From positions 1 to 64,000 of the forward strand of contig NZ_CP104850.1 of assembly GCF_028864635.1 (NCBI RefSeq): a stretch of DNA of 64,000 bases. The letters run 5' to 3'. Made by a program: the position numbers and the translations under genes. Below, piece after piece: positions 23,997 to 31,540 of this stretch. Numbering within the stretch: position 1 is the stretch's first letter; every line of letters starts with the position of its first letter. Source of the stretch: Cloacibacterium sp. TD35. Lineage in GTDB: Bacteria > Bacteroidota > Bacteroidia > Flavobacteriales > Weeksellaceae. The notes under the pieces are model-generated. The model ran no database searches. It was not told the origin of the DNA and worked only from the letters and a program-made list of their open reading frames with translations.

Positions 23997-25061
23997 ATGA
24001 ACGCTCAATTTACTAGACACGAACTCATCTTTAAACAAGCGAGTGGAACTTCTAGAGGAGTTCTTACCACTAAGGAAACTTATCTTTTAGAAATTTCTGA
24101 AAATAACAAAAAAGGAATTGGCGAATGTGCCATTTTCAGAGGATTGAGCTATGATGACGTTCCTGATTATGAAGAAAAACTCACTTGGCTTTGCAAAAAC
24201 ATAAATTTAGATTTTGAAGTTTTAAAAAAAGAACTGCTGCATTATCCTTCTATTATTTTTGGATTAGAACAAGCGCTTCTTAACCTAGAACATGGCGAAG
24301 ATTTGTATTTTCCGAGTGATTTTACTGATGGTAAAGATTCTATAAAAATCAATGGACTCATCTGGATGGGAAATGCAGATTTTATGCAATCTCAAATTGA
24401 AGAAAAATTAGCAAAAGGTTTTGACTGCATCAAATTAAAAATAGGGGTAGATTGGAAATCTGAAAAAGAAATCATCAAAAAACTCAGAGAAAAATTCCCG
24501 AAAGAACAATTGGAACTAAGAGTAGATGCTAATGGTGCTTTTTCTTATGAAGAGGCTAGAATGGTTTTACAAGAATTGGCGGATTTAGGAATTCATTCGA
24601 TTGAACAACCGATAAAAAAGAGCCAAGTAAAAACTAAAAAGAGCCAAGAAACTGATGAAATAAATTCAACGGACTGCTGTGTTCCTTGGAATGACATGGC
24701 TAAATTATGCGCAGAAACACCTACACCTATTGCTTTAGATGAGGAACTTATTGGCGTGATAGATTTTGAAGAAAAAAAGAAACTTTTAGAAACGATTAAA
24801 CCACAATACATCATTCTAAAACCAGCTTTAGTAGGCGGATTTTCGGGTTCTGATGAATGGATTGTCCTTGCTGAAAGTTTAGACATAGATTGGTGGATTA
24901 CTTCTGCTCTAGAAAGCAATATTGGCTTGAATGCGATTTGCCAGTACACTTATACTAAGAAAAATCCGTTACCTCAAGGATTGGGAACAGGTGCACTTTT
25001 CACGAATAATTTTGAAACTCATTTGCAATTAGAAGGCGACCAAATGTGGCATAAAAAATAA
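23997..25061 (+). CDS. menC: o-Succinylbenzoate synthase
   Basis: This 354-residue enolase-superfamily enzyme dehydrates SHCHC to o-succinylbenzoate in menaquinone synthesis. Visible catalytic positions are K146-L-K148, D177 in R-V-D-A-N-G, E203 in S-I-E-Q-P, D248-E249 and K275 in L-K-P-A-L-V-G-G, followed by S-A-L-E-S-N-I-G-L-N-A. Residues 207-228 form an odd Lys/Ser-rich insertion with two near copies of K-K-S-Q, between the third and fourth metal-binding strands. A dipeptide epimerase is the main alternative, but the E-S-N-I-G signature favours MenC. Confidence 0.85.
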   Translation: MNAQFTRHELIFKQASGTSRGVLTTKETYLLEISENNKKGIGECAIFRGLSYDDVPDYEEKLTWLCKNINLDFEVLKKELLHYPSIIFGLEQALLNLEHGEDLYFPSDFTDGKDSIKINGLIWMGNADFMQSQIEEKLAKGFDCIKLKIGVDWKSEKEIIKKLREKFPKEQLELRVDANGAFSYEEARMVLQELADLGIHSIEQPIKKSQVKTKKSQETDEINSTDCCVPWNDMAKLCAETPTPIALDEELIGVIDFEEKKKLLETIKPQYIILKPALVGGFSGSDEWIVLAESLDIDWWITSALESNIGLNAICQYTYTKKNPLPQGLGTGALFTNNFETHLQLEGDQMWHKK

Positions 25062-25087
25062 AACCTTGAAATAATTTTCAAGGTTTC
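25061..25087 (+). terminator. Possible terminator of menC
   Basis: AAACCTTGAA and TTCAAGGTTT form a perfect 10-bp stem with a 7-nt loop directly after the stop codon. No strong T-run follows on the plus strand, so termination may be weak. Confidence 0.45.
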
Positions 25088-25193
25088 TACATAGTAGTTT
25101 TAATAGTCATGGAAAGATTAAACTGTATCTATAAAAAGTTCATCTATCCATTTTTTAATGATTAATAGTAATTTCCTCTTAGCGTTTTTCATT

Positions 25194-26042
25194 TTAGTCA
25201 GGACTGCCTTCTTTCTGTAATTTTTTATTATCTCTTAAATATTTTATCAATTTATCTACGATTTGTTTAGAATCATCTGAATATTCATTTTTAAGCCTTT
25301 GAACTTTATCTGCTTTCACTTTTGAAGCGCTGGTTTCCTGAACACTTACAAAAACTTCTAACAAAACAAAATCATCTGGAATGACGAATAAATCGGTAAT
25401 GTATTTATAGTCATTATTCTCATCCAAAACATTAAATTGCTCTGCATTTCCTATTTCCACGAGCGGAACTTTTACATTTTGGAAAGCGAATATTTCTTTT
25501 TTTCCTCCTGATTGATAAGCAATATTAATTTTGATTTCGTAATTATTGAAATTGGTTTTTTCCCAGACTTTAGCACCACTTGCATTGCATTCTATATGGT
25601 GAAGTTGATATACCAATGCATTTCCTTTTACGATTTCAGGAATAAATTGCGCGGAGAATGCTGTTAATCTTTCCTTTTGATTTTTGGTAACGATTTCTCT
25701 TTTCACTTTAAAAGCAGGAATTCTTTGGTCAAAAAGGTAGGTTCTTTTTGCAGAAAAGGAATCGGTATACTTAAGCACATCTCTATCAATTTGATTTTTA
25801 ATGATTTTGTAGCTTAAATTCACAAACGTATTAAGATTGGTATCGAAAAAACGAAGAAAGCTAGGACCAATGCTTTTTTCGGCATTTAATTCTTCGTATT
25901 TATTTACGGGAGGTTTTTCAAAAATCACAAGGGATTCTTCGCCTACAATGGGAATAGATGAAGCGTCTTTTTTATAAAAAAAATCTTGTGCAAAACTGAT
26001 TTGTACAACAAAAATTAAAAAAAGAAAATAGAATTTTTTCAT
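25194..26042 (-). CDS. Secreted protein of unknown function
   Basis: This 282-residue protein has a clear signal peptide (about 1-18, ending S-F-A-Q). The mature part is beta-rich with a Lys/Glu-rich helical end that contains R-L-K-N-E-Y and D-K-L-I-K-Y-L-R. I recognise no family and see no T9SS tail or lipobox, so it is probably periplasmic. The ATG at 26040-26042 is preferred over an upstream TTG because a perfect -7 box lies 19 nt before it. Confidence 0.65.
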   Translation of the reverse strand: MKKFYFLFLIFVVQISFAQDFFYKKDASSIPIVGEESLVIFEKPPVNKYEELNAEKSIGPSFLRFFDTNLNTFVNLSYKIIKNQIDRDVLKYTDSFSAKRTYLFDQRIPAFKVKREIVTKNQKERLTAFSAQFIPEIVKGNALVYQLHHIECNASGAKVWEKTNFNNYEIKINIAYQSGGKKEIFAFQNVKVPLVEIGNAEQFNVLDENNDYKYITDLFVIPDDFVLLEVFVSVQETSASKVKADKVQRLKNEYSDDSKQIVDKLIKYLRDNKKLQKEGSPD

Positions 26043-26060
26043 TTTTATTGTTTTACTATT

Positions 26061-26068
26061 CAAAGTTA
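26061..26068 (-). promoter_or_regulatory. -7 box of the secreted-protein gene
   Basis: The minus strand reads TAACTTTG, a perfect TAnnTTTG box, giving a leader of about 12-15 nt and supporting the start at 26042. Confidence 0.5.
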
Positions 26069-26121
26069 GGATTATTGCTTGTAGCTTTTTTTTTATTGAC
26101 CGTGATAATTGTCATAAAACC

Positions 26122-26152
26122 CAAAAAAAAGCTTCTGCAAAAGACAGAAGCT
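26122..26152 (-). terminator. Intrinsic terminator on the minus strand
   Basis: AGCTTCTG (26130-26137) and CAGAAGCT (26145-26152) form an 8-bp stem, followed on the minus strand by eight T. It is the second terminator in tandem downstream of the histidine kinase gene. Confidence 0.75.
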
Positions 26153-26242
26153 AAAATGAATTCTTTGCTATACAATAGTGTTAATTAAAAATACAGAAAT
26201 AAGAATTCATAATTATTATTACAAAAATCATGCTAAACACAT

Positions 26243-26270
26243 AAAAAAACGCCTTATTGCTAAGACGTTT
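26243..26270 (-). terminator. Intrinsic terminator of the candidate small RNA
   Basis: AAACGCCTTA and TAAGACGTTT form a 10-bp stem with one mismatch and a 4-nt TTGC loop (26247-26270). On the minus strand a run of seven T follows. It would also catch read-through from the kinase operon. Confidence 0.7.
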
Positions 26271-26325
26271 GGTTGTTAGTTTTTTTTCACTTGTGTTTCT
26301 AGAATGTTTTCATGATTGTTTTTAC
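26243..26325 (-). ncRNA. Candidate small RNA downstream of the two-component operon
   Basis: A promoter with palindromic operator (26331-26377) and an intrinsic terminator (26243-26270) face the same way only about 80 nt apart, and the interval holds only a 4-codon ORF. This is the layout of a regulated small RNA. No known family is recognised and no conservation could be tested. Confidence 0.35.
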
Positions 26326-26330
26326 CGTGA

Positions 26331-26377
26331 CAAAAGTAGTGAACCATGATAAACAAGTCAATTACACTTTTGTGTAA
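26331..26377 (-). promoter_or_regulatory. Palindrome plus -7 box (response-regulator type)
   Basis: TTACACTTTTGTGTAA (26362-26377) is a 6-bp perfect dyad. The minus-strand -7 box TACTTTTG (26331-26338) follows, with 27 bp between palindrome and TTTG. The same arrangement stands upstream of the response regulator gene at 29358-29404, including 21 identical bases around the palindrome. Confidence 0.6.
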
Positions 26378-26379
26378 TA

Positions 26380-27171
26380 TCACAATTTTATTTCAAAGAC
26401 TAAATGCAGTCCTTTTTCACTTGGTTTAATGGTGTAATTTCCACATAAATTTTGAATTCTACGCTGCATATTATTAAGACCATTTCCTGAAGTTAAACTC
26501 TCTCCTAATCCTACTCCATCGTCTATAATCTCCATGGTGAAACGTTGATCTTTTAATGTAAAAAGAATATCTACATTTTGAGCTTTACTGTGTTTATAGA
26601 CATTATTTAGCGCTTCTTTAGCACAGAGGAAGAAATTTCTTCTGATTTCTGCATTCAATTTAGTATCAGGAAGTTCTACTTTTCTGGTAATATTGATTTT
26701 AACATCTGTTTTCTTGAAAAAATTCTCAGCATAAAGCAATACATATTGCATAAAATTTCCCAGATTGTCATTACTAGAATTAAGGCTCCAAAGCATTTCT
26801 CGCATCGAGAGGTTCATTTCTTCTGAAGTCTTAAGTAAATCATCTATATCTTCTTTGAGATGCTGTTCTCCCACTTTTTGTTTTAAAAATTCTGCTTGAA
26901 GTTTCAACGCAGAAATCCCAGCACCCAGATCATCATGCATATCATGAGAAATTCTCTCTCTTTCTTCTTGAATTTTTTTCTGAATTTCTAATTCTTTTTC
27001 TAGAATTACATTACGATGTTCTATCTCCTGAAGCAGTTTTTCATTAATGAATGCTGCTTGTTTTTTTTTGTACACCATCACTACCAAAATAATAAACCCT
27101 ACAAACATTAATAGAATAATGATTGCAAAAATAAGTACCAATAATACTGGGTCTGGTAGAATTTGAGTCAA
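26380..27171 (-). CDS. Sensor histidine kinase, HisKA_3 (NarL-partner) type
   Basis: The 263-residue kinase has one N-terminal membrane segment (about 8-33), a coiled coil (about 40-72), then the HisKA_3 dimerisation motif R-I-S-H-D-M-H-D-D-L-G-A with His79 as likely phosphoacceptor. It ends in a HATPase domain (N-N-V-Y-K-H-S-K-A, D-D-G-V-G-L, G-N-G-L-N-N-M). There is no periplasmic sensor domain, so sensing may depend on the membrane partner upstream. The start appears to be TTG (27169-27171), two codons after the in-frame stop of that partner; the next ATG would remove most of the membrane segment. It pairs with the LuxR-type regulator four genes up. Confidence 0.88.
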   Translation of the reverse strand: MTQILPDPVLLVLIFAIIILLMFVGFIILVVMVYKKKQAAFINEKLLQEIEHRNVILEKELEIQKKIQEERERISHDMHDDLGAGISALKLQAEFLKQKVGEQHLKEDIDDLLKTSEEMNLSMREMLWSLNSSNDNLGNFMQYVLLYAENFFKKTDVKINITRKVELPDTKLNAEIRRNFFLCAKEALNNVYKHSKAQNVDILFTLKDQRFTMEIIDDGVGLGESLTSGNGLNNMQRRIQNLCGNYTIKPSEKGLHLVFEIKL

Positions 27172-27174
27172 AAT

Positions 27175-27861
27175 TTATTTTTTAAAAGAGTTAAACGTAC
27201 GTAAAACATTATAATCTACACATCTTAAACCTTTTATAAAAAAGGAATACATCATGATATTACAAATACTAAATAAAAAATTAATCACATTAAAAATATC
27301 TTGATTATAATTATATAACCATGTTCCAAGATACATTCTGAACAAAGAAAAAATACTCCAAAAAAGTAGAGCAAAACTTACCCAAAATGATTGTTTTACT
27401 GTGATATTCTGCTCATCTACAAATCTAATAATGTATAAAAACCACTGTAAACTCGCTAATAAGAAAAACAGAATCATCATGAGAAATACATTATTATTGA
27501 ATTTTGGAAAACCAATAGAAAATTGGAAATACAATGACATTCCTACAGAAATAGCCGCAATAGCATTTAAAAAATAATGGTCTTTTTTTGTTTTATAATC
27601 TTGGATATAAAAATACCTGAAATACAGTATGGAAAATATGATAAATGGGAAAAACAAATAAGTCTGATGAATCTTAAAAGCTTTTCTTATAAATACAACC
27701 CCTAAAACATCTACTATAAATACAGCCACTAAATAGAGGAAAAAATATTTTTGTTTGGCAGTATATCCTTTTTTCACCCATAAATAAATAGAGTATATCA
27801 TTGCTATGGCCACAACAATGTCATACGTATAATCTAAAATTTTATCTATCAATATCAACAT
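27175..27861 (-). CDS. Polytopic membrane protein of a two-component operon
   Basis: This 228-residue protein has about six or seven predicted membrane helices, many Phe and Tyr residues and short loops. No catalytic or transport motif is evident and I do not recognise a family. Its ATG overlaps the stop of the preceding lipoprotein gene (TAATG), and the kinase begins right after its stop. This tight coupling suggests that it is the sensory or signal-relay partner of the kinase, which lacks its own input domain. This is inference from gene order. Confidence 0.7.
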   Translation of the reverse strand: MLILIDKILDYTYDIVVAIAMIYSIYLWVKKGYTAKQKYFFLYLVAVFIVDVLGVVFIRKAFKIHQTYLFFPFIIFSILYFRYFYIQDYKTKKDHYFLNAIAAISVGMSLYFQFSIGFPKFNNNVFLMMILFFLLASLQWFLYIIRFVDEQNITVKQSFWVSFALLFWSIFSLFRMYLGTWLYNYNQDIFNVINFLFSICNIMMYSFFIKGLRCVDYNVLRTFNSFKK

Positions 27862-28682
27862 TATGGGCAATCATTAGGACAAAAAGTATTCAAATCAAAA
27901 CCAGACAAACTTTCTACATCACTCCCTTGAGCGTTTTGACAGTCTGTAATAAAAGTCATTTGACCAACACTTTCATCATTATACAATTTTAATTTTTTTC
28001 TCAAAATATTAGCTTCGGTTGAGGTGAGTAAAGTTTCATAATTTACCCTCTGTGCAAGTGTAATTTTAAAATTTTTGACATTTGCCTTAGCTGTTACTTT
28101 ATTTTTGTAAGCTAACAATTCATCTTTGGTAATTTTTACTCTTAGCGTATTTCCTTGAGCACCTTGTACTACTGCATCTATTTGAGGTTTAATATTTTGG
28201 ATATAATCATTTTCCATGATTTGGTAATCCGTCTCAGAAACTTCCACTATGTTATTTACATCTAGCATTGCATAAGCTTTATTACCTACATTATTGCCAG
28301 ATTTATCCATATAGTAATACAGCAGATAAAGAGAACCATCAAATTTAGTCAATTCCTGATATTTATTCAGGAACTTCGCCTTATTAAATTGAACAAAACT
28401 GAATGCTACTCTGTCTGCATTCACAGGAATTTGATCAATCATTTTTAAATAATTTTCTTTGCTTACTTTAAATGATTTTACATTTTTAGGATTTAGTCTT
28501 TTAAGGATTTTATACGTTACGGTATCAAAACTGTGTCTCATTGCAGAATCTAATTTTACTGGCATCGGTACATGCGCCAACAGTAAATCTTCTTTAGACA
28601 AATTTTTCTTGTCTCCACAGGAAAACAACAAGAAAAATACTACAATATACCCTAATAAAGAGAGAGTAGTCTTCTTTTTCAT
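27861..28682 (-). CDS. Lipoprotein of a two-component operon
   Basis: This 273-residue protein has a lipobox L-L-F-S-C-G (Cys22) after a hydrophobic signal segment. The mature part is mixed alpha/beta and contains many Lys and Asn. The C-terminus has four Cys or Pro-rich positions (D-C-Q-N near 253, then F-C-P-N-D-C-P at the end), which could form disulfides. I recognise no family. It sits between the response regulator (21 bp upstream) and the membrane protein (1-bp overlap), so it probably supplies an envelope input to the same signalling circuit. Confidence 0.7.
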   Translation of the reverse strand: MKKKTTLSLLGYIVVFFLLFSCGDKKNLSKEDLLLAHVPMPVKLDSAMRHSFDTVTYKILKRLNPKNVKSFKVSKENYLKMIDQIPVNADRVAFSFVQFNKAKFLNKYQELTKFDGSLYLLYYYMDKSGNNVGNKAYAMLDVNNIVEVSETDYQIMENDYIQNIKPQIDAVVQGAQGNTLRVKITKDELLAYKNKVTAKANVKNFKITLAQRVNYETLLTSTEANILRKKLKLYNDESVGQMTFITDCQNAQGSDVESLSGFDLNTFCPNDCP

Positions 28683-28703
28683 AATTCGATTTTTAGTTAT
28701 TAA

Positions 28704-29333
28704 TTATTGATTTTTAAACAGGTTTATGGCTTCTACTTTATTATTCACATGTAGCTTTTTATAGATATTTCCTACATGTTTTTTTACAGTATCTAGTGTA
28801 ACTTCTTTTATATCTGCTATTTCTTTGTAAAGATGACCTTTCGCTAGAAGATCCAGAATATCATGCTCTGTTTTAGAAAGTTCATTCAGATGATTATTGA
28901 AATTGGTTTTTTCTTCTCTAAAATATTGCAGAACTCTTTTTGCCACCCCGAAACTCATCGGAGCACCGCCTTTATAGGCATCTTTAATAGAGGCAATAAT
29001 CTTATCCATGCTTTCTCCTTTTATTAGATAACCTGTGGCTCCAACTTTTAGCGCTTCATAAATGTGCAAGTCATCTTCAAAACTCGTACACATCATAAAT
29101 CGAGTAGCAGGCAATGTATCTAATATTTGGGCGATGACTTCTATCCCGCTCATATCAGGAAGTTTAATATCCATTAAAACCACATCGGGGTGAATCTCTT
29201 GTAAGGAAACAAGAGCTGCTTTACCAGAATAAAATTGACCTACACAATGCAAATCGGCATCGTAATCAATTATCTTTTTGAGCGCATTGTTGTAATGCTT
29301 CTCGTCTTCTACGATAGCTACTGAGATTGACAT
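28704..29333 (-). CDS. LuxR/NarL-family response regulator
   Basis: This 209-residue regulator has a receiver domain (E-D-E at 9-11, phosphoacceptor Asp55 in L-M-D-I-K-L-P-D, conserved C-T-S and K-G) followed by a LuxR helix-turn-helix (about 145-205) with L-S-K-T-E-H-D-I-L and K-E-I-A. It is first gene of the four-gene operon ending in the kinase. A palindrome 56 bp upstream of its ATG recurs with the same spacing to a second promoter at 26331, which fits autoregulation by a LuxR-type dimer. Confidence 0.92.
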   Translation of the reverse strand: MSISVAIVEDEKHYNNALKKIIDYDADLHCVGQFYSGKAALVSLQEIHPDVVLMDIKLPDMSGIEVIAQILDTLPATRFMMCTSFEDDLHIYEALKVGATGYLIKGESMDKIIASIKDAYKGGAPMSFGVAKRVLQYFREEKTNFNNHLNELSKTEHDILDLLAKGHLYKEIADIKEVTLDTVKKHVGNIYKKLHVNNKVEAINLFKNQ

Positions 29334-29357
29334 AATATTTTCATCGTTTGTTAATTA

Positions 29358-29404
29358 CAAATTTCAATAGAAATTTTGTAAATATCAATTACACTTTTGT
29401 GTAA
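29358..29404 (-). promoter_or_regulatory. Palindrome plus -7-like box of the response regulator operon
   Basis: TTACACTTTTGTGTAA (29389-29404) precedes the minus-strand sequence GAAATTTG (29358-29365), a one-mismatch -7 box, with 27 bp between palindrome and TTTG. A further GTGTAA half-site follows at about 29413. Confidence 0.6.
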
Positions 29405-29446
29405 TTTTGTTTGTGTAAATAAAAATAGTCTTTTTTTTCATACACA

Positions 29447-29479
29447 GCAAAAAAAATCACATTTTTTAAAAATGCGATT
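29447..29479 (-). terminator. Minus-strand terminator upstream of the response regulator
   Basis: On the minus strand AATCGCA (29473-29479) pairs with TGTGATT (29455-29461) through one G-U pair, and eight T follow. The plus-strand fold has a mismatch, so it should act leftward. What it terminates is not evident. Confidence 0.45.
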
Positions 29480-29793
29480 TATTATTTAGAAATTAACAGC
29501 AATAATTGGCATATATTAAATTATTAACAAACACTGTTTTCACATTTTTTTAACCTCAAATCATAAACGATAACAGACTGGTTAATTATTAATTTACTTC
29601 CACTTGTAAAAATTCCTATTCTTAATTTTAATTTTTTTTTTACAAACCAATGTTTCAATTTTTTTATTCAACTAAAAATAGTTTTTTAAATATGAGAATA
29701 ATAATTAAAATGTTGAAAATTCTATCATAAAACTATATTCTCATCAACGATTATTAGACTATTTTTTAATTTAAAAAAGAATTTAATTTTTCT
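29480..29793. other. AT-rich gap before glnS
   Basis: There is no gene in this stretch. It holds a 9-bp inverted repeat (ATGAGAATA at 29692-29700, TATTCTCAT at 29736-29744) and several long A/T runs. A leftward transcript ending at the terminator at 29447 is possible, but I found no matching minus-strand -7 box. Confidence 0.35.
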
Positions 29794-29801
29794 TAAATTT
29801 G
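29794..29801 (+). promoter_or_regulatory. -7 box of glnS
   Basis: TAAATTTG lies 20 bp before the ATG of glnS and matches the phylum's -7 consensus. Confidence 0.55.
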
Positions 29802-29820
29802 CAGGATTCAAGAACTGATT

Positions 29821-31497
29821 ATGGAAGAAGAAAAAAAACCGCTCAATTTTATTGAACAAATCATCGAAAATGATTTAGAAAATGGTTTAGATAAATCTAA
29901 ATTACGTTTTAGATTTCCACCAGAACCTAATGGTTATTTACACGTAGGACATACCAAAGCGATTTGTATCAACTTCGGTTTAGGAGAAAAATATGGTGCT
30001 CCTGTTAATTTAAGATTTGACGACACAAATCCCGAAAAAGAAGAGCAAGAATTCGTAGATGCCATCAAAGAAGATATTAAATGGCTTGGCTTCAAATACG
30101 ACCAAGAGTTATACGCTTCTGATTACTTCCAGCAGTTGTATGATTGGGCCGTAGAAATGATTAAACAAGGAAAAGCCTATGTAGATGAACAGCCTTCTGA
30201 AGTAATTACAGAACAAAGAAAAAATCCTACCGAAGCAGGAATAGAGTCTCCATATAGAAACAGACCTATAGAAGAATCTCTAGATTTATTCGAAAGAATG
30301 AAAAACGGAGAGTTCGAAGAAGGTACAATGTCTGTAAGAGCTAAAATAGACATGACTTCGCCAAATATGAACATGCGTGACCCTGTTATGTACAGAATTC
30401 TGAAAAGACCACACCACAGAACTGGTGAAAAATGGAAAATCTATCCTATGTATGATTGGGCTCATGGTGAATCTGATTATTTAGAGCAAATTTCACATTC
30501 CCTTTGTTCATTAGAATTCGAAAACCACAGACCTCTTTATGATTGGTATTTAGACCAAGTCTATGAAGACGGAAAAGTAAGAAATAAACAAAGAGAATTT
30601 GCGAGAATGAACGTTACTTACATGGTAACATCTAAACGTAAATTACAAAGATTAGTAGCAGAAGGTGTAGTAACAGGCTGGGATGATCCTAGAATGCCTA
30701 CGATTTCTGGAATGAGAAGATTGGGTTACACTCCGAAAGCCATCAGAGAATTTATTGATAGAGTGGGCGTTGCAAAACGCGAAAACCTCATCAATATTCA
30801 GTTGCTAGAATTCTGTGTGAGAGAAGACCTCAACAAAATTTCTACCCGAGTAATGTCTGTGGTAAATCCTGTAAAACTTATCATCGAAAATTATCCTGAA
30901 GATAAAGAAGAATGGCTAGAAACAGAAAATAATCCTGAAGACGAAAATGCAGGAACTAGAGAAGTGCCTTTCAGCAGAGAACTTTACATTGAAAGAGAGG
31001 ATTTCATGGAAGAAGCACCGAAAAAGTTCTTCAGATTAACCATTGGTGGAGAAGTAAGACTAAAATCTGCTTACATTATTAAAGCCAACAGAGTAGAAAA
31101 AGACGAAAATGGCGAAATTACCACTATTTACGCTACTTATGATGAAGAATCTAAATCTGGAAGCGGAACTGAGGCAAGTATGAGAAAAGTAAAAGGAACG
31201 CTTCACTGGGTTTCTGCAAAACATGCTTTACCGATTGAAGTAAGAATCTACGACAGATTATTTACTCACGAGCAACCAGACGCAGAAAAAGAAACAGATT
31301 TCATGGAATTCGTGAACAAAGATTCCCTGAAAAAAGTTCAAGGTTTTGCTGAGCCAAGCCTTAAAAATGCAAAAGTGGGAGACCATTATCAGTTCCAAAG
31401 AATTGGTTATTTTACTCCTGATAAAGATTCTACAGCAGAGCAATTAATCTTCAACAGAACGGTTACGCTAAAAGATAGTTTCAAACTAGAACAATAA
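29821..31497 (+). CDS. glnS: Glutaminyl-tRNA synthetase
   Basis: This 558-residue class I aminoacyl-tRNA synthetase charges tRNA-Gln. It has F-P-P-E-P-N-G-Y-L-H-V-G-H (HIGH-type motif at 41-44), D-D-T-N-P and the T-S-K-R-K form of KMSKS. The C-terminal anticodon-binding beta-barrels are complete. The N-terminal P-E-P-N-G distinguishes it from glutamyl enzymes. It has its own promoter and terminator. Confidence 0.96.
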   Translation: MEEEKKPLNFIEQIIENDLENGLDKSKLRFRFPPEPNGYLHVGHTKAICINFGLGEKYGAPVNLRFDDTNPEKEEQEFVDAIKEDIKWLGFKYDQELYASDYFQQLYDWAVEMIKQGKAYVDEQPSEVITEQRKNPTEAGIESPYRNRPIEESLDLFERMKNGEFEEGTMSVRAKIDMTSPNMNMRDPVMYRILKRPHHRTGEKWKIYPMYDWAHGESDYLEQISHSLCSLEFENHRPLYDWYLDQVYEDGKVRNKQREFARMNVTYMVTSKRKLQRLVAEGVVTGWDDPRMPTISGMRRLGYTPKAIREFIDRVGVAKRENLINIQLLEFCVREDLNKISTRVMSVVNPVKLIIENYPEDKEEWLETENNPEDENAGTREVPFSRELYIEREDFMEEAPKKFFRLTIGGEVRLKSAYIIKANRVEKDENGEITTIYATYDEESKSGSGTEASMRKVKGTLHWVSAKHALPIEVRIYDRLFTHEQPDAEKETDFMEFVNKDSLKKVQGFAEPSLKNAKVGDHYQFQRIGYFTPDKDSTAEQLIFNRTVTLKDSFKLEQ

Positions 31498-31502
31498 AAA
31501 AG

Positions 31503-31533
31503 AAAGCTTCATCACCGCGATGAAGCTTTTTTT
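31503..31533 (+). terminator. Terminator between glnS and the convergent T9SS gene
   Basis: AAAGCTTCATC and GATGAAGCTTT form an 11-bp stem with T residues after it on the plus strand and A residues before it, so it can work in both directions. Confidence 0.9.
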
Positions 31534-31540
31534 AGTTATT

